64,000 bases of DNA, from contig JAUPSS010000006.1 in NCBI GenBank assembly GCA_040285825.1, positions 1 to 64,000 on the forward strand. The letters run 5' to 3'. Source of the stretch: Eukaryota sp. TZLM1-RC. Its lineage: Eukaryota > Metamonada: BaSk clade. The notes beneath the pieces are model-generated. The model had not been told where the DNA came from, searched no databases, and saw nothing but the letters and a program-made list of their open reading frames with translations. Numbering within the stretch: the stretch's first letter is position 1; every line of letters begins with the position of its first letter. A program made the position numbers and the translations under genes. This document shows, piece after piece, positions 47,907-56,892 of this stretch.

Positions 47907-49055
47907 ATGACCCTCTCTCCTCCTCAATGTGAAAACTGTCAGGAAGCTCCTGCTTCCCTGGTTTGCCACGATTGTTCTTCTTCCTTATGTCACAGTTGCT
48001 CTGACAGTGTACACGCAATTAGTATGTTCCGGTCTCACACGGCCGTTCCCCTCAATGAAAATACCCTTCTCCCTAAGAAGTGTACGAAGCACAAAACAAA
48101 GCCCTTAGAATATTTTTGTGAACTGTGCTCAATTCCTGTCTGCGTCAACTGCTGTCTTGTGGACGGTCACTCTTCTCATGGCGATATGCTCGCTGTTGAT
48201 GAAGTCTTTGATTCCTACACCACCACCATTACCACCATAAACAATAACCTTGAACAATGCCTTTGCCAAGCCAAAGAAGTAGCCAGTGAAGCCACATCTC
48301 AACTCTCCCGATCGATCGGCGATTGCCTAGCATCCCTCAAATCTTGCATTGACTCTTGCAAGGTTCCAAGCTCCACTGACGTCTTTTTTTCTGGAAATCC
48401 TGTTACCCTCAACCAAACTGCTCCTTGTTTAAAGAATGAGATTAAAAGCTGTTTTTCTGATGCAAAAGATAATATTTCTAGAATTGAGGGTAAATTCATC
48501 GAAATTGCTGAAAAAATCAAGAATGTTGTTGATTCCACTAAGTTTGGTGAACCCAAAATCACCAGTAATGTTGCTCAATCTTTTGGTGGTGTGGTTTTTT
48601 CCAAGGAATACAAGCATGATATGGTTTCAGTTTCTCATGATGGTTTAGTAGCTAAAAGTGATGGTGATCTTGTTAACCAACCAATTAGAGGAGATAAACC
48701 CTTGAAGCATGGTCATATTCATAAATGGAGGGTTAGTTATGAAGGTCATGATGGTGGTATATTTATTGGTGTAATTGCCGGGAAGAAGTTTGACTCTCTT
48801 CAGTGGAATAACTCTGATGTCTTTGGTTGCTCAAACGGTGGTACGCTTATTAACACGTCGGGAATTGTTGAACAAATGACTGCTGGTGATGTAGTTGAAA
48901 TCACTGTTGATTTAGTTAATTACACCATTAATTTGAAGGCGGTTGATTCAGGTTTTGTTGATTTAAATGGTGACTTACCTAGATTAGATGGTGATTTTTA
49001 TTATCCTGTTTTCAACATGTACTGGGCAAATCACAGATTGTTTATTGTAGAGTAA
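47907..49055 (+). CDS. B-box / coiled-coil / SPRY-domain protein (TRIM-like, no RING)
   Basis: 382 residues from the ATG that aligns with the start of the paralogue at 41,770; upstream in-frame codons have no ATG. B-box 1 is CENCQEAPASLVCHDC with CHSCSDSVHAISMFRSHT. B-box 2 is KKCTKHKTKPLEYFCELC with CVNCCLVDGHSSH. The coiled coil spans roughly residues 105-215. A C-terminal SPRY-like domain (~235-382) contains HIHKWRVSYEGHDGGIF, IGVIAGKKF and GDVVEITVDLVNYTINLK. Proteins of this build are multimeric adaptors whose SPRY domain binds a partner. Without a RING this one is not expected to be a ubiquitin ligase by itself. It lies in inverted orientation to its frameshifted twin about 6 kb away. 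Confidence 0.92.
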   Translation: MTLSPPQCENCQEAPASLVCHDCSSSLCHSCSDSVHAISMFRSHTAVPLNENTLLPKKCTKHKTKPLEYFCELCSIPVCVNCCLVDGHSSHGDMLAVDEVFDSYTTTITTINNNLEQCLCQAKEVASEATSQLSRSIGDCLASLKSCIDSCKVPSSTDVFFSGNPVTLNQTAPCLKNEIKSCFSDAKDNISRIEGKFIEIAEKIKNVVDSTKFGEPKITSNVAQSFGGVVFSKEYKHDMVSVSHDGLVAKSDGDLVNQPIRGDKPLKHGHIHKWRVSYEGHDGGIFIGVIAGKKFDSLQWNNSDVFGCSNGGTLINTSGIVEQMTAGDVVEITVDLVNYTINLKAVDSGFVDLNGDLPRLDGDFYYPVFNMYWANHRLFIVE

Positions 49056-49819
49056 TTGTGTTTGGATTGTTTTATAAATCATTTTGACGGAATCATTGGT
49101 GTTTATTTTCTCTTTTTTAATTATATAATATTGAGCAAAAATGGTCATTTTCTGCCGATTCTCAAATAGATAAGGATTGATTAGTAAAAGATATAAAATA
49201 ACAATTTAGATCTACTTCATTTAAACTTTCGTAAGTTCATCAAGAAGTTTATTTAACATTGATTTTAAGGAAAAATGACAAAGAAATGTACACAACAGAA
49301 CAAATTCAAATTACTGAACTAAATCAACCATCAAACAGGTCGTTTTTTCACGGAACTTTTGATGATTATTCACATTATTATTTGTTACTTTGACCTTTGA
49401 TTAACAGTGTGCAGGTGGTCATTTCTTATATCAACTTGCATATCAAACCACTCACTCTTCGGTCAATGTGGTTCAAAATTCTACAATGATGAAGCATTAA
49501 GGATCTGCAAATTCATTATTTATGTTTAATTTTGTGGTGGGAAATGATTTTGTATTTGTTTATTCGACTTCTGATTTGAATGGTCGTTGATATATCTGTG
49601 GATACTATTTACTGGTGACCTAACCCATATATCATAAATTGAATATTAAATTGAATATTCACAAATTAAAATGCACTGTGTCATTTTTCGACTGAAATGG
49701 TGTACTTTAATTTATGCTTTTTTCCATTTTCTTTGTTTACTTCAATAACTAGCATCTTGAACCTGACATCTACAGCTCGGCATATTGAGTCTAATATGCT
49801 CGACCTAATATTCGTAATG
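49056..49819. other. Intergenic region, nothing recognised
   Basis: AT-rich, with no frame, RNA or clear repeat. Confidence 0.4.
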
Positions 49820-50180
49820 AATCAGAACAAATACATGCTTTATTAGATGGGAATCAATAGGAGTATTCAAATAATATCTTGTTTTTGTTACAAAAGCTTA
49901 TAATTTAGATCTTCGTAATCCTTTATTGAATTGAGTTGGCTGAAAAATGAATGTGTTTTTAACAAAATGTCAGTGGAAAACTTTATAAGAAAGTCAAAAC
50001 CGCCAAAAAAATCACCATCAAGATTCGAATAGTCCGAATCTTTTAAATCTTTCTTCGTGGTACAATATTCACAAACAGTAAAGAATATTATTACTGATTT
50101 TCACAAACTCCTCTTTCCAACAACAACAATGGATGAACATCTTGATTTAAAACAGCCGAGCTGCAAATTTTTAAAATTTC
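49820..50180 (-). mobile_element. Decayed F2 LINE fragment (F2e)
   Basis: Blocks match the F2 copy at 34.69-34.93 kb, for example 'cttcgtggtacaat', 'gatcttgatttaaaacag' and 'acagccgagctgcaaat'. The order is the same but with insertions, and the 'gatcttcgt' segment appears twice, so the piece is rearranged internally. Confidence 0.65.
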
Positions 50181-50389
50181 TGGTTTTACTTCAACTTTTC
50201 TACACACAGAAACTTGATGGAAATATTTGACATTTCTTTTAAAATCTCAGTAAATTTTTCCATGTCTACAGACAAACCATACAATAATTTGATATAATAA
50301 CATAATACATGGAATCATTTCGATTCTCGGTTCAGGATTTGGTGAATTACACATGGCCAGTTTTGTTGTAATTCATTTAAGCACTAAAC

Positions 50390-50756
50390 TATTAATTACT
50401 TTCAAAATTACTTTTTAGAGTGCGTATTTTGGTTTCAGGGTTGACAAGCATGTAATTCTCCAAACACGTCGCCAATAGAGCAAGAAGAAGAATTTTGTTG
50501 GGTATTTATTGTGTGTGAAATGGAAATAACTTTGAAGAAATCCGTGAGGTTTGGAAATTACTTGAGTGTTCTATAAATTATTCAAATTGTGCATATAAAT
50601 CCAAACATTTTTTTCAGGAGTTGTTCCCATGATGAACTGTACAAATTATTCAAACAATTCTCAAACCAACTTCGCTCATCCAATGCTCAACGCAGCTTTT
50701 TCACCTTCACAGATTCTAACAGATTTTCACAACAGCCCTCTCCTTGCATCTAGTTG
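50390..50756 (+). pseudogene. Duplicated promoter and 5' end of the BTB gene, truncated
   Basis: This segment is a diverged copy of 60,215-60,600. It includes the upstream region ('tgtaattctccaaacacgtc', 'aaattattcaaattgtgca') and the first coding residues. The copy has ATG codons at about 50,631 followed by NYSNNSQTNFAHPMLNAAFS and PSQILTDFHNSPLL, then loses similarity and stops. It is a promoter plus N-terminus with no BTB domain. Confidence 0.8.
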
Positions 50757-50819
50757 TTTTGTTGTGGAAGAGATGGATTATTAGATGTTGATTTATAAAT
50801 TCCGCAGATTTATGGTGTA

Positions 50820-51078
50820 TTTTAAAATGACGACCAATGGACCACCGCTATGAGAATGCGTTGTTCTTTGTGGCCCTGTAATGTGCCCAATGATTTGTTT
50901 TGCAAATGTGGAGCTGGTTTGACTTGATCACATCTATTCAATTACAACAGTTTTATTTCCTATCGTTCCACTTTGCATGATGCTATCAGAGATCAAATCA
51001 ATGCAATGTGCACGTCCTATCATATTGAATTATTTGCAGAACCGTTGTTGAGGTCTCTTGATATAGATGAAAAAGTAA
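50820..51078 (+). mobile_element. LINE remnant, left part, split by the Ty3 element (F1d)
   Basis: The plus-strand frame gives DDQWTTAMRMRCSLWPC, NVPNDLFCKCGAGLT, then FISYRSTLHDAIRDQINAMC and AEPLLRSLDIDEK. These match the Cys/His and pre-endonuclease region of F1, with one in-frame stop. It is cut at 51,078 by the LTR. The reading frame resumes at 58,496. Confidence 0.85.
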
Positions 51079-51234
51079 TGATGATCTGTGGGGGTTAGAC
51101 ATTGAGTATACCTTAAATGTAATTTATTACAGGGAAATAAGGATTTCCCTAAACTTAAGCGCATAGGCGCAATAAATACAAATACTATTAATAAACTATA
51201 AATAAACTATTATAAATATTATCCAAGGCTAACA
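51079..51234 (-). repeat. 3' LTR of the Ty3 element
   Basis: 156 bp, identical to the copy at 58,340-58,495. The pol frame runs 13 bp into it before its TAA stop. Confidence 0.97.
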
Positions 51235-53837
51235 CAGCCCTTTCTTCTTTTCGAGCGTCGAGGCCTGATAGGAGTTGGATTAACATTATTGTTAATATTA
51301 ACAGAACGACGTTTACGGCGTGAAGGACGAGAGCGAGTATTAGAAACAGACTTGGAGAATTCTTTATAGGCAGAGGTGTTTTGAACAGTCGAAACCAGCT
51401 CAGTGGTAATATGATTGCCAGGCCATTGGACTTGACAGTAATCACCATCCTGACTGAGGACTTTCTGGATCACGTGCTCTTCTGCATCGCCAGCAGCAAC
51501 CCAGGAGTGAAATTCATCATCTACTGGTAAACTGGAATGCCAAGGTTGGAGGTGCTTCACACTGGCTTTAACAACCATACCAGTACACAGGTTCTTGATG
51601 TCAGCTGTGGAGGTAGAGGGTGTGTCGATAACTAAGAATGGTCCTTTGTAGTTACCATGTAACTTAGCAGTGGAAGACGAAGCTCGTTTGACCAATTGGC
51701 CAGGAGAGAAAGGGTTGGCTTCGATTTGGGAATCACGAGGAGGAGCCTTGGAAGCTTGACGGAGCTCTGCTTCCTCCTGTTTCTTCTTCAATCTGGCAAA
51801 TTTGGATTGAATGTTGTTGATGTAGGTTGACTCAGACGTTGAGCTTTCGAGGGTCTCTATGATTTTGCCGGGGTCAGCTCTTGGGCTAAAATCTGAACCA
51901 AACATGAGCTCGTATGGTGAGTAACCTGTAATCGAACTCTTGGATGAGTTGATTAACAATTGTACATAGGGTATGTACTCTGACCATGCGTCGTAGGCGT
52001 TAAAATCTACGAGCAGCTTCCTCAAGTTCTGGAAAATGTCGCGGTGACGGCGTTCGACTAAACCGTTGGACTGAGAGAAGTGAGGGACGGACTTTGAGAC
52101 CTCTATGCCCAAAAACTCACATAGAGCGTCGAAGACAGCTTTAGAGAACTCAGGACCGTTGTCACTATGAACTATGAACGGGATCCCGAATATCGCGCAT
52201 ACCTTCCATATGAGAGCGTCAGCGGTAAGGTTGGCGTTGAGTTCTTTGAGGGGGACTATGATAGTGAACCTCGTGAAGCTATCCACAAATACAAGAATGT
52301 ATCTGTGGCCGTCTTGATCTTCAGGAAGAGGACCAATGACGTCGACGTTAACTCTTGCGAATGGTCTGTCAGCCCACAAGGAACCAGTTGTAGGGACATG
52401 CAGTTTGGGGACTGCTGCTGTCTTCTGACAGGAGGGGCATTCTTGGACGTGCTTGGTCATGTCTGAAAGCATGTTAGGCCACCAGTAGTCGCTGTTCTTG
52501 AGTCTGAGGAGACTTTCTGCCTTACTGGGGTGGCCACCTTGCGGGAGTCCATGTAGAAGGTTAAGCGTATCCTTAACCAGTGATTGAGGAATCACGATCT
52601 TGTGCTCTGGAGTCAGATAAAGATCTAGACGATTATCCAAAGTACAGTTGTTAAATGAGGTGTCCTGGTTAGCGAGGGCTCGCTTTTGTTCGGACCTGAT
52701 CTTGCAGAGCCATGGCTCGAAGAGTGGAAGGTCATTGGAGCATCTGTCTTGAAGGATGAGCACCTTCTCAAATGTATGGAGATCTTCAACGAAGCATCTC
52801 TCTGACTCAGTTTCGTCAATCCTATTTGTGTAGTAGATAGGGTGAAACTCTTGGTCATTAGAATGTACCAGATGGTTGATGGTATGATTGTCTTGGGGCG
52901 GTACTATCCTAGATAGCATGTCTGCCCAATGGTTCTCTTCCCCTTTTGTATGAACTATGTCGAATAGGAACTCAGAAAAGATGGGAAGCCACCTTCTGAC
53001 TATTCTGTTTTTGTTCGGAGCGGTGAGCATGTAAGTAAGGTTTTGGTGATCTGTGAAAATGATCAGGCGCCTTCCTTTGAGGTAGTTCTCGAAGCCACTT
53101 TCGGTAAGCATGAGAAGGATAGCGTAAAGCTCTTTCTGTACCGTGGGCCAGTTCTGCTGGGAGTTAGTCAACAATCTGCTGAAGAAGCTGATTGGTCTAC
53201 ATTTCCTATTGAGTAAGGAAGTACCAGGGTCCTTAGTGGGTTCTAATTGTTCCCAAATCACGCCGCCAACTGCTATATCAGAGGCATCGCAACTAATTAG
53301 TACTTGGTTATCCACCGGAGGTAAGTTTAGAGGCATATGCTCCGCGATCAGGCGTTTGATTTCGGCTAAATGGTGGTCGTGAGTGTCTTTCCACTGCAGG
53401 CGACGTGGTTTGCCGTGTGTTAGTTTGATGATCGGGGCAACATGCTTGGTTACCTGGGGAAGCCATTCCCTAATGAAGTTGACTGAGCCGATAAGGCTAC
53501 GGGCGTCTTTCACAGTCTTAGGTCTGGGAAGATTCAGTAAAGACTCTGTGCGTGTAGGATCAATGGTCCTGGTTTTGTGTTGGAATCTGCTACCAAGGAT
53601 CTTTATTGGGTGTCTAGAGGACACAAAATGGCACTTGGGCAGTCCAAGGCTAACTCTACGGGTTCGAGCCTTCTCGAGGACACGTCTTAGACGTCCGAGG
53701 AACTCGTTGAAAGTTCTACCTACTATAATGATGTCATCTATATAGATGAATACACCGTCTCCGGAGAAGATGTCTGCCATAACGTTCTGGAAAACTGCAG
53801 GAACGTTCTTGAGGCCGAAAGCAGCACGTTTAAACAT
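51219..53837 (-). CDS. Pol part B: RT core, RNase H, integrase, chromodomain-like tail
   Basis: An 872-codon frame beginning inside the RT (FKRAAFGLKNVPAVFQNVM), with YIDDIII at about residues 32-38. RNase H has CDASDIAVGG, ELYAI and FTDHQNL. Integrase has an HHCC-type zinc site (LLHGLPQGGH...CPSC), then the triad NVDVIG, HSDNGPEF and NGLVERRH, with the last two acids separated by 35 residues (D-35-E). After integrase, EEHVIQKVLSQDGDYCQVQW looks like a degenerate chromodomain, and the end is very basic (RPSRRKRRS). The stop lies within the 3' LTR. The first ATG is internal; the protein should continue from the frame at 53,956-56,892. Confidence 0.95.
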   Translation of the reverse strand: MFKRAAFGLKNVPAVFQNVMADIFSGDGVFIYIDDIIIVGRTFNEFLGRLRRVLEKARTRRVSLGLPKCHFVSSRHPIKILGSRFQHKTRTIDPTRTESLLNLPRPKTVKDARSLIGSVNFIREWLPQVTKHVAPIIKLTHGKPRRLQWKDTHDHHLAEIKRLIAEHMPLNLPPVDNQVLISCDASDIAVGGVIWEQLEPTKDPGTSLLNRKCRPISFFSRLLTNSQQNWPTVQKELYAILLMLTESGFENYLKGRRLIIFTDHQNLTYMLTAPNKNRIVRRWLPIFSEFLFDIVHTKGEENHWADMLSRIVPPQDNHTINHLVHSNDQEFHPIYYTNRIDETESERCFVEDLHTFEKVLILQDRCSNDLPLFEPWLCKIRSEQKRALANQDTSFNNCTLDNRLDLYLTPEHKIVIPQSLVKDTLNLLHGLPQGGHPSKAESLLRLKNSDYWWPNMLSDMTKHVQECPSCQKTAAVPKLHVPTTGSLWADRPFARVNVDVIGPLPEDQDGHRYILVFVDSFTRFTIIVPLKELNANLTADALIWKVCAIFGIPFIVHSDNGPEFSKAVFDALCEFLGIEVSKSVPHFSQSNGLVERRHRDIFQNLRKLLVDFNAYDAWSEYIPYVQLLINSSKSSITGYSPYELMFGSDFSPRADPGKIIETLESSTSESTYINNIQSKFARLKKKQEEAELRQASKAPPRDSQIEANPFSPGQLVKRASSSTAKLHGNYKGPFLVIDTPSTSTADIKNLCTGMVVKASVKHLQPWHSSLPVDDEFHSWVAAGDAEEHVIQKVLSQDGDYCQVQWPGNHITTELVSTVQNTSAYKEFSKSVSNTRSRPSRRKRRSVNINNNVNPTPIRPRRSKRRKGCVSLG

Positions 53838-53955
53838 GATGCTTTTGCCAGGGATGCTTAAGGCAGTCTTCTCCCAGTCCTTTTCTGCAATTTTTAGTTG
53901 CCAAAAGGCTTTGGGAGGTCAAGGGTACCGATGAAATTGGCTTCTGAAAGGAAGA

Positions 53956-56892
53956 CTAGCACATCGGATATTCTGGGAGATTAGGTTCAACGGGAATAGT
54001 GTTGGCGTTGACTCCGTCCTTGCCGCTGTAATCACCAGTAAGACGAGGCTTACGATGATCAGGGTATACCACAAGACATACTGGAGAGCTGAACTCATGG
54101 TTCGATGGTACAGCAAATCCAGACTCGACGAGTTCATCGAAGATCTGTTCGGCGACTTTCTGTTTCTCGGGGTTTAACCTACGAGGGGGTCGTCTGACTC
54201 GAATACTTTCATCGTGAAAGTTGATCTCCATTGGAGGACAGTCAATCCCATCAGCATGCGGCTTAAGGGTGAATGTCTCTTCGAACTCTTTCAAGGTTAG
54301 AAGTAAGGTCTTCTTGTCGTTGTCACAGTCGAGGTTAATAGTACAACCAGAAGACTGTATGTGCTCCAACCAACGTCTGGGGACGTTGACGACATCTGAG
54401 ACTTGGGAGATTCGATGGTCGAATTCAGCCTCAGGCAGAAGTAATGTACGATGTTCCTCATCCATCTTGATGAAGAGGCCTTCATCGTTCAATAAGCCTA
54501 GGTGATGCAGCAGGTCTCTGCCAATTAGTAACATATTGTTGCCAGGAATGATGGCCAAGCTATGTTTCACATGAACTAATTGGGTTACACTACCGAGTCT
54601 GAAGCTCAGTATGCCTTCTGCTGATCCTAAAGACTTCGACATGATGTTGTTTGCAGACTTAAAGTTTATGCAATGGTTAGTCTTTACCATGTTGCATCTC
54701 TCTGCTAAATCAACAGTGATGACTGATATCGAAGCTCCAGAGTCGATGATCCCTTCTATTTCGCAGTTATTTATTGAAAATTTCAATTTTAAATTTTTGC
54801 GTGCGACATCTGAGGTGCGAACCATGAAGATATCACTGTGGGACTCTGAGTCTGGGTTCGAGTCGAACTCATGAATGAAACAGGGTTTATTTGGTGTTTC
54901 TATCGTTGTAGCTGTTTTAAAATTCTGGGTAGTCAAAGGATTAGTTAAGCACTTAATCCACTGGTTGGAGACTGAGGTTTGTTTTATGTTTGGTGTTTTA
55001 CGTGCTGGAGAGCTGTCTTGCTCTATAGTAAACAAGGAACATTTGTTTGAACGTTGCTTTGATGTATTACCTGTTGGAGAGCTATCTTGCTCTATAGTAA
55101 ACATAGAATATTTATGGGAACGTTTATTACTACTAGAAGGGCCCTTGCCTCTTCCTCTACGTCTACCTCTGCCTCTACTACTACTATTACTACTACCCCT
55201 AGCCAAATATGCTCGAACGGCATCTGGGTTGGCTTCTCGCCATTGCTTGGATCGCTGGCAATCAGGGTCGGGACATTCGTTAATGGAGTGGCCTGGAAGA
55301 CCACAGAATCTACAGAGACCAGCTTTATCTCTTTCTTTCTTAATTTGCGACTTGCTCCTTTTGGTAAGTTGAGCAGGGGCGACGCTGGAACCCGCAGGCT
55401 TAAATTTGCCTATTCTTTTCTTGTCCTTTGGGTTTGCTCTAACATAGTGACCCATATGTTGTTGATAGCTGTCACTGATGTTGGCCCTTTGCTCGTCATA
55501 GGATCTTGCTGAACACCAACTCATGTATTCAGCAGCAAGGATGTCGACAAATTGTTGTAAAGTATGGTGTTGCCAAACATTGGGTGTGGACCATACTGTT
55601 CTCAGGTTGTCACTGATGGCCTGAATACCAACAGAATCGATCATATGGGTTGCAATTTCCCAGTTTTGAATACGCTGTAGAAAGTGTTGACCATACAAGG
55701 CACGGTCGCTTGCCCTGACGTCAGAAATGGCAGTACTTCGTGAAACCGTTCTCATTAGCCTCACTGTGAAGTCGCCCCAGCGATTCCTAAAGTCCTGAAT
55801 ATTCCAATTCATCTGGACTCTATATAACTGATTCCTCGCCGTTTCTAATGTACTATACTGGCTGAGGTGTAAAATCGATTCCCATATTTGCTCCTCATTG
55901 ATGTTGTCGATAGCTGAGATACTATCAGACATGGACGAAAACCTGCCTTGAGCTCTCAGAGCGGCCAAGCATTCTGGAGTAACACAGGAGGCGATCCTGC
56001 GAGGGTCGACTTGAGCAGCAGCTCTGAATCGGTCCCACTCGTGGAGGGGGTTACCATATCTCTGATCGAGAGGGAGGTTCCGGTTTTCTCTGCTTATGGA
56101 TTGAGGAGTGGCAGGAGGACGAGAACGTTCCTCAAGTTGCCTTCTTAATTCAGACACTTCTCTTGCTAGTCTGACTTGAGTAGGATCAGATTCATTGATG
56201 TCTCTCTCTTCAATGGTCCTCTCAGTCCTGGCATACAGAATAAATCTGTCGATGAATTTCAAGATCCTTACTGGGTCAGAGATATCGTTGGCTTCCAGGG
56301 TGGGTTTTCTAGGACGACCACCTCTTTGTCTATCTCTATCTCTATCTTGTGAACTCGCCATAGCTTCCATCAGTAGGGTGTTGGAATACTGGGGAGCTAT
56401 GGGAGTGTTAGAAGGAGTTACTCCTAGGAGCCTAGGGTCCTGAGGAACCTGGGAAGGAGTTGATGGATCCTGAGATTGGACAACTACAGGTTGTTGCACT
56501 GACTCAACAGTGTCAGTAGTCGCCATTGGCTCATCTTGTTGTTGGTCATCTTGAGGCTCAATGCTCAAAGATGAGAAAACTGTGTCTGTCTCAACTGGGT
56601 CAGGCTCAGAAGTTCTCAATTCTACTGGGTCATGATCGCTCGGATAGTAACTTTGCACATTACCATCAACATTGACCCACAGAAGAGAACTAGAATTGGT
56701 GACACCAATGTTCTCCTGTACATTCATCAGGGCGTCCCTTAGTGGCCTATTCCTTCTATGTTCTGGACCAAAAATATGACGCGCAATGGTCTGGTCTGCG
56801 GTCTTGAAGGTACAATCTTTGGTAGTTCGTAGTGTAAGTGTACCACCATCCAGTCCTGAAGTCTCTATTGATATAAATATCAAGAGAGGCAT
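53956..56892 (-). CDS. Gag C-terminal part, protease and start of RT
   Basis: A 978-codon frame that overlaps the gag frame by 137 nt. It has a gag-type helical region with many Arg/Gln, a CCHC zinc knuckle CRFCGLPGHSINEC, a basic Gly/Arg/Ser tract, the aspartic protease motif IDSGASISVITVDLA, and the N-terminal RT segment that ends LPEYPMC and a stop. The RT continues in another frame after two one-base shifts between 53,838 and 53,980. In a working element this would be one polyprotein with the frames on either side. The overlap with gag could be a programmed frameshift or an indel. Confidence 0.9.
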   Translation of the reverse strand: MPLLIFISIETSGLDGGTLTLRTTKDCTFKTADQTIARHIFGPEHRRNRPLRDALMNVQENIGVTNSSSLLWVNVDGNVQSYYPSDHDPVELRTSEPDPVETDTVFSSLSIEPQDDQQQDEPMATTDTVESVQQPVVVQSQDPSTPSQVPQDPRLLGVTPSNTPIAPQYSNTLLMEAMASSQDRDRDRQRGGRPRKPTLEANDISDPVRILKFIDRFILYARTERTIEERDINESDPTQVRLAREVSELRRQLEERSRPPATPQSISRENRNLPLDQRYGNPLHEWDRFRAAAQVDPRRIASCVTPECLAALRAQGRFSSMSDSISAIDNINEEQIWESILHLSQYSTLETARNQLYRVQMNWNIQDFRNRWGDFTVRLMRTVSRSTAISDVRASDRALYGQHFLQRIQNWEIATHMIDSVGIQAISDNLRTVWSTPNVWQHHTLQQFVDILAAEYMSWCSARSYDEQRANISDSYQQHMGHYVRANPKDKKRIGKFKPAGSSVAPAQLTKRSKSQIKKERDKAGLCRFCGLPGHSINECPDPDCQRSKQWREANPDAVRAYLARGSSNSSSRGRGRRRGRGKGPSSSNKRSHKYSMFTIEQDSSPTGNTSKQRSNKCSLFTIEQDSSPARKTPNIKQTSVSNQWIKCLTNPLTTQNFKTATTIETPNKPCFIHEFDSNPDSESHSDIFMVRTSDVARKNLKLKFSINNCEIEGIIDSGASISVITVDLAERCNMVKTNHCINFKSANNIMSKSLGSAEGILSFRLGSVTQLVHVKHSLAIIPGNNMLLIGRDLLHHLGLLNDEGLFIKMDEEHRTLLLPEAEFDHRISQVSDVVNVPRRWLEHIQSSGCTINLDCDNDKKTLLLTLKEFEETFTLKPHADGIDCPPMEINFHDESIRVRRPPRRLNPEKQKVAEQIFDELVESGFAVPSNHEFSSPVCLVVYPDHRKPRLTGDYSGKDGVNANTIPVEPNLPEYPMC

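Noticed and set aside
55087-55512. Plus-strand frames over the gag/pol region
   Set aside because: Antisense of the Gly/Arg/Ser tract and knuckle in pol; no start context or domain.
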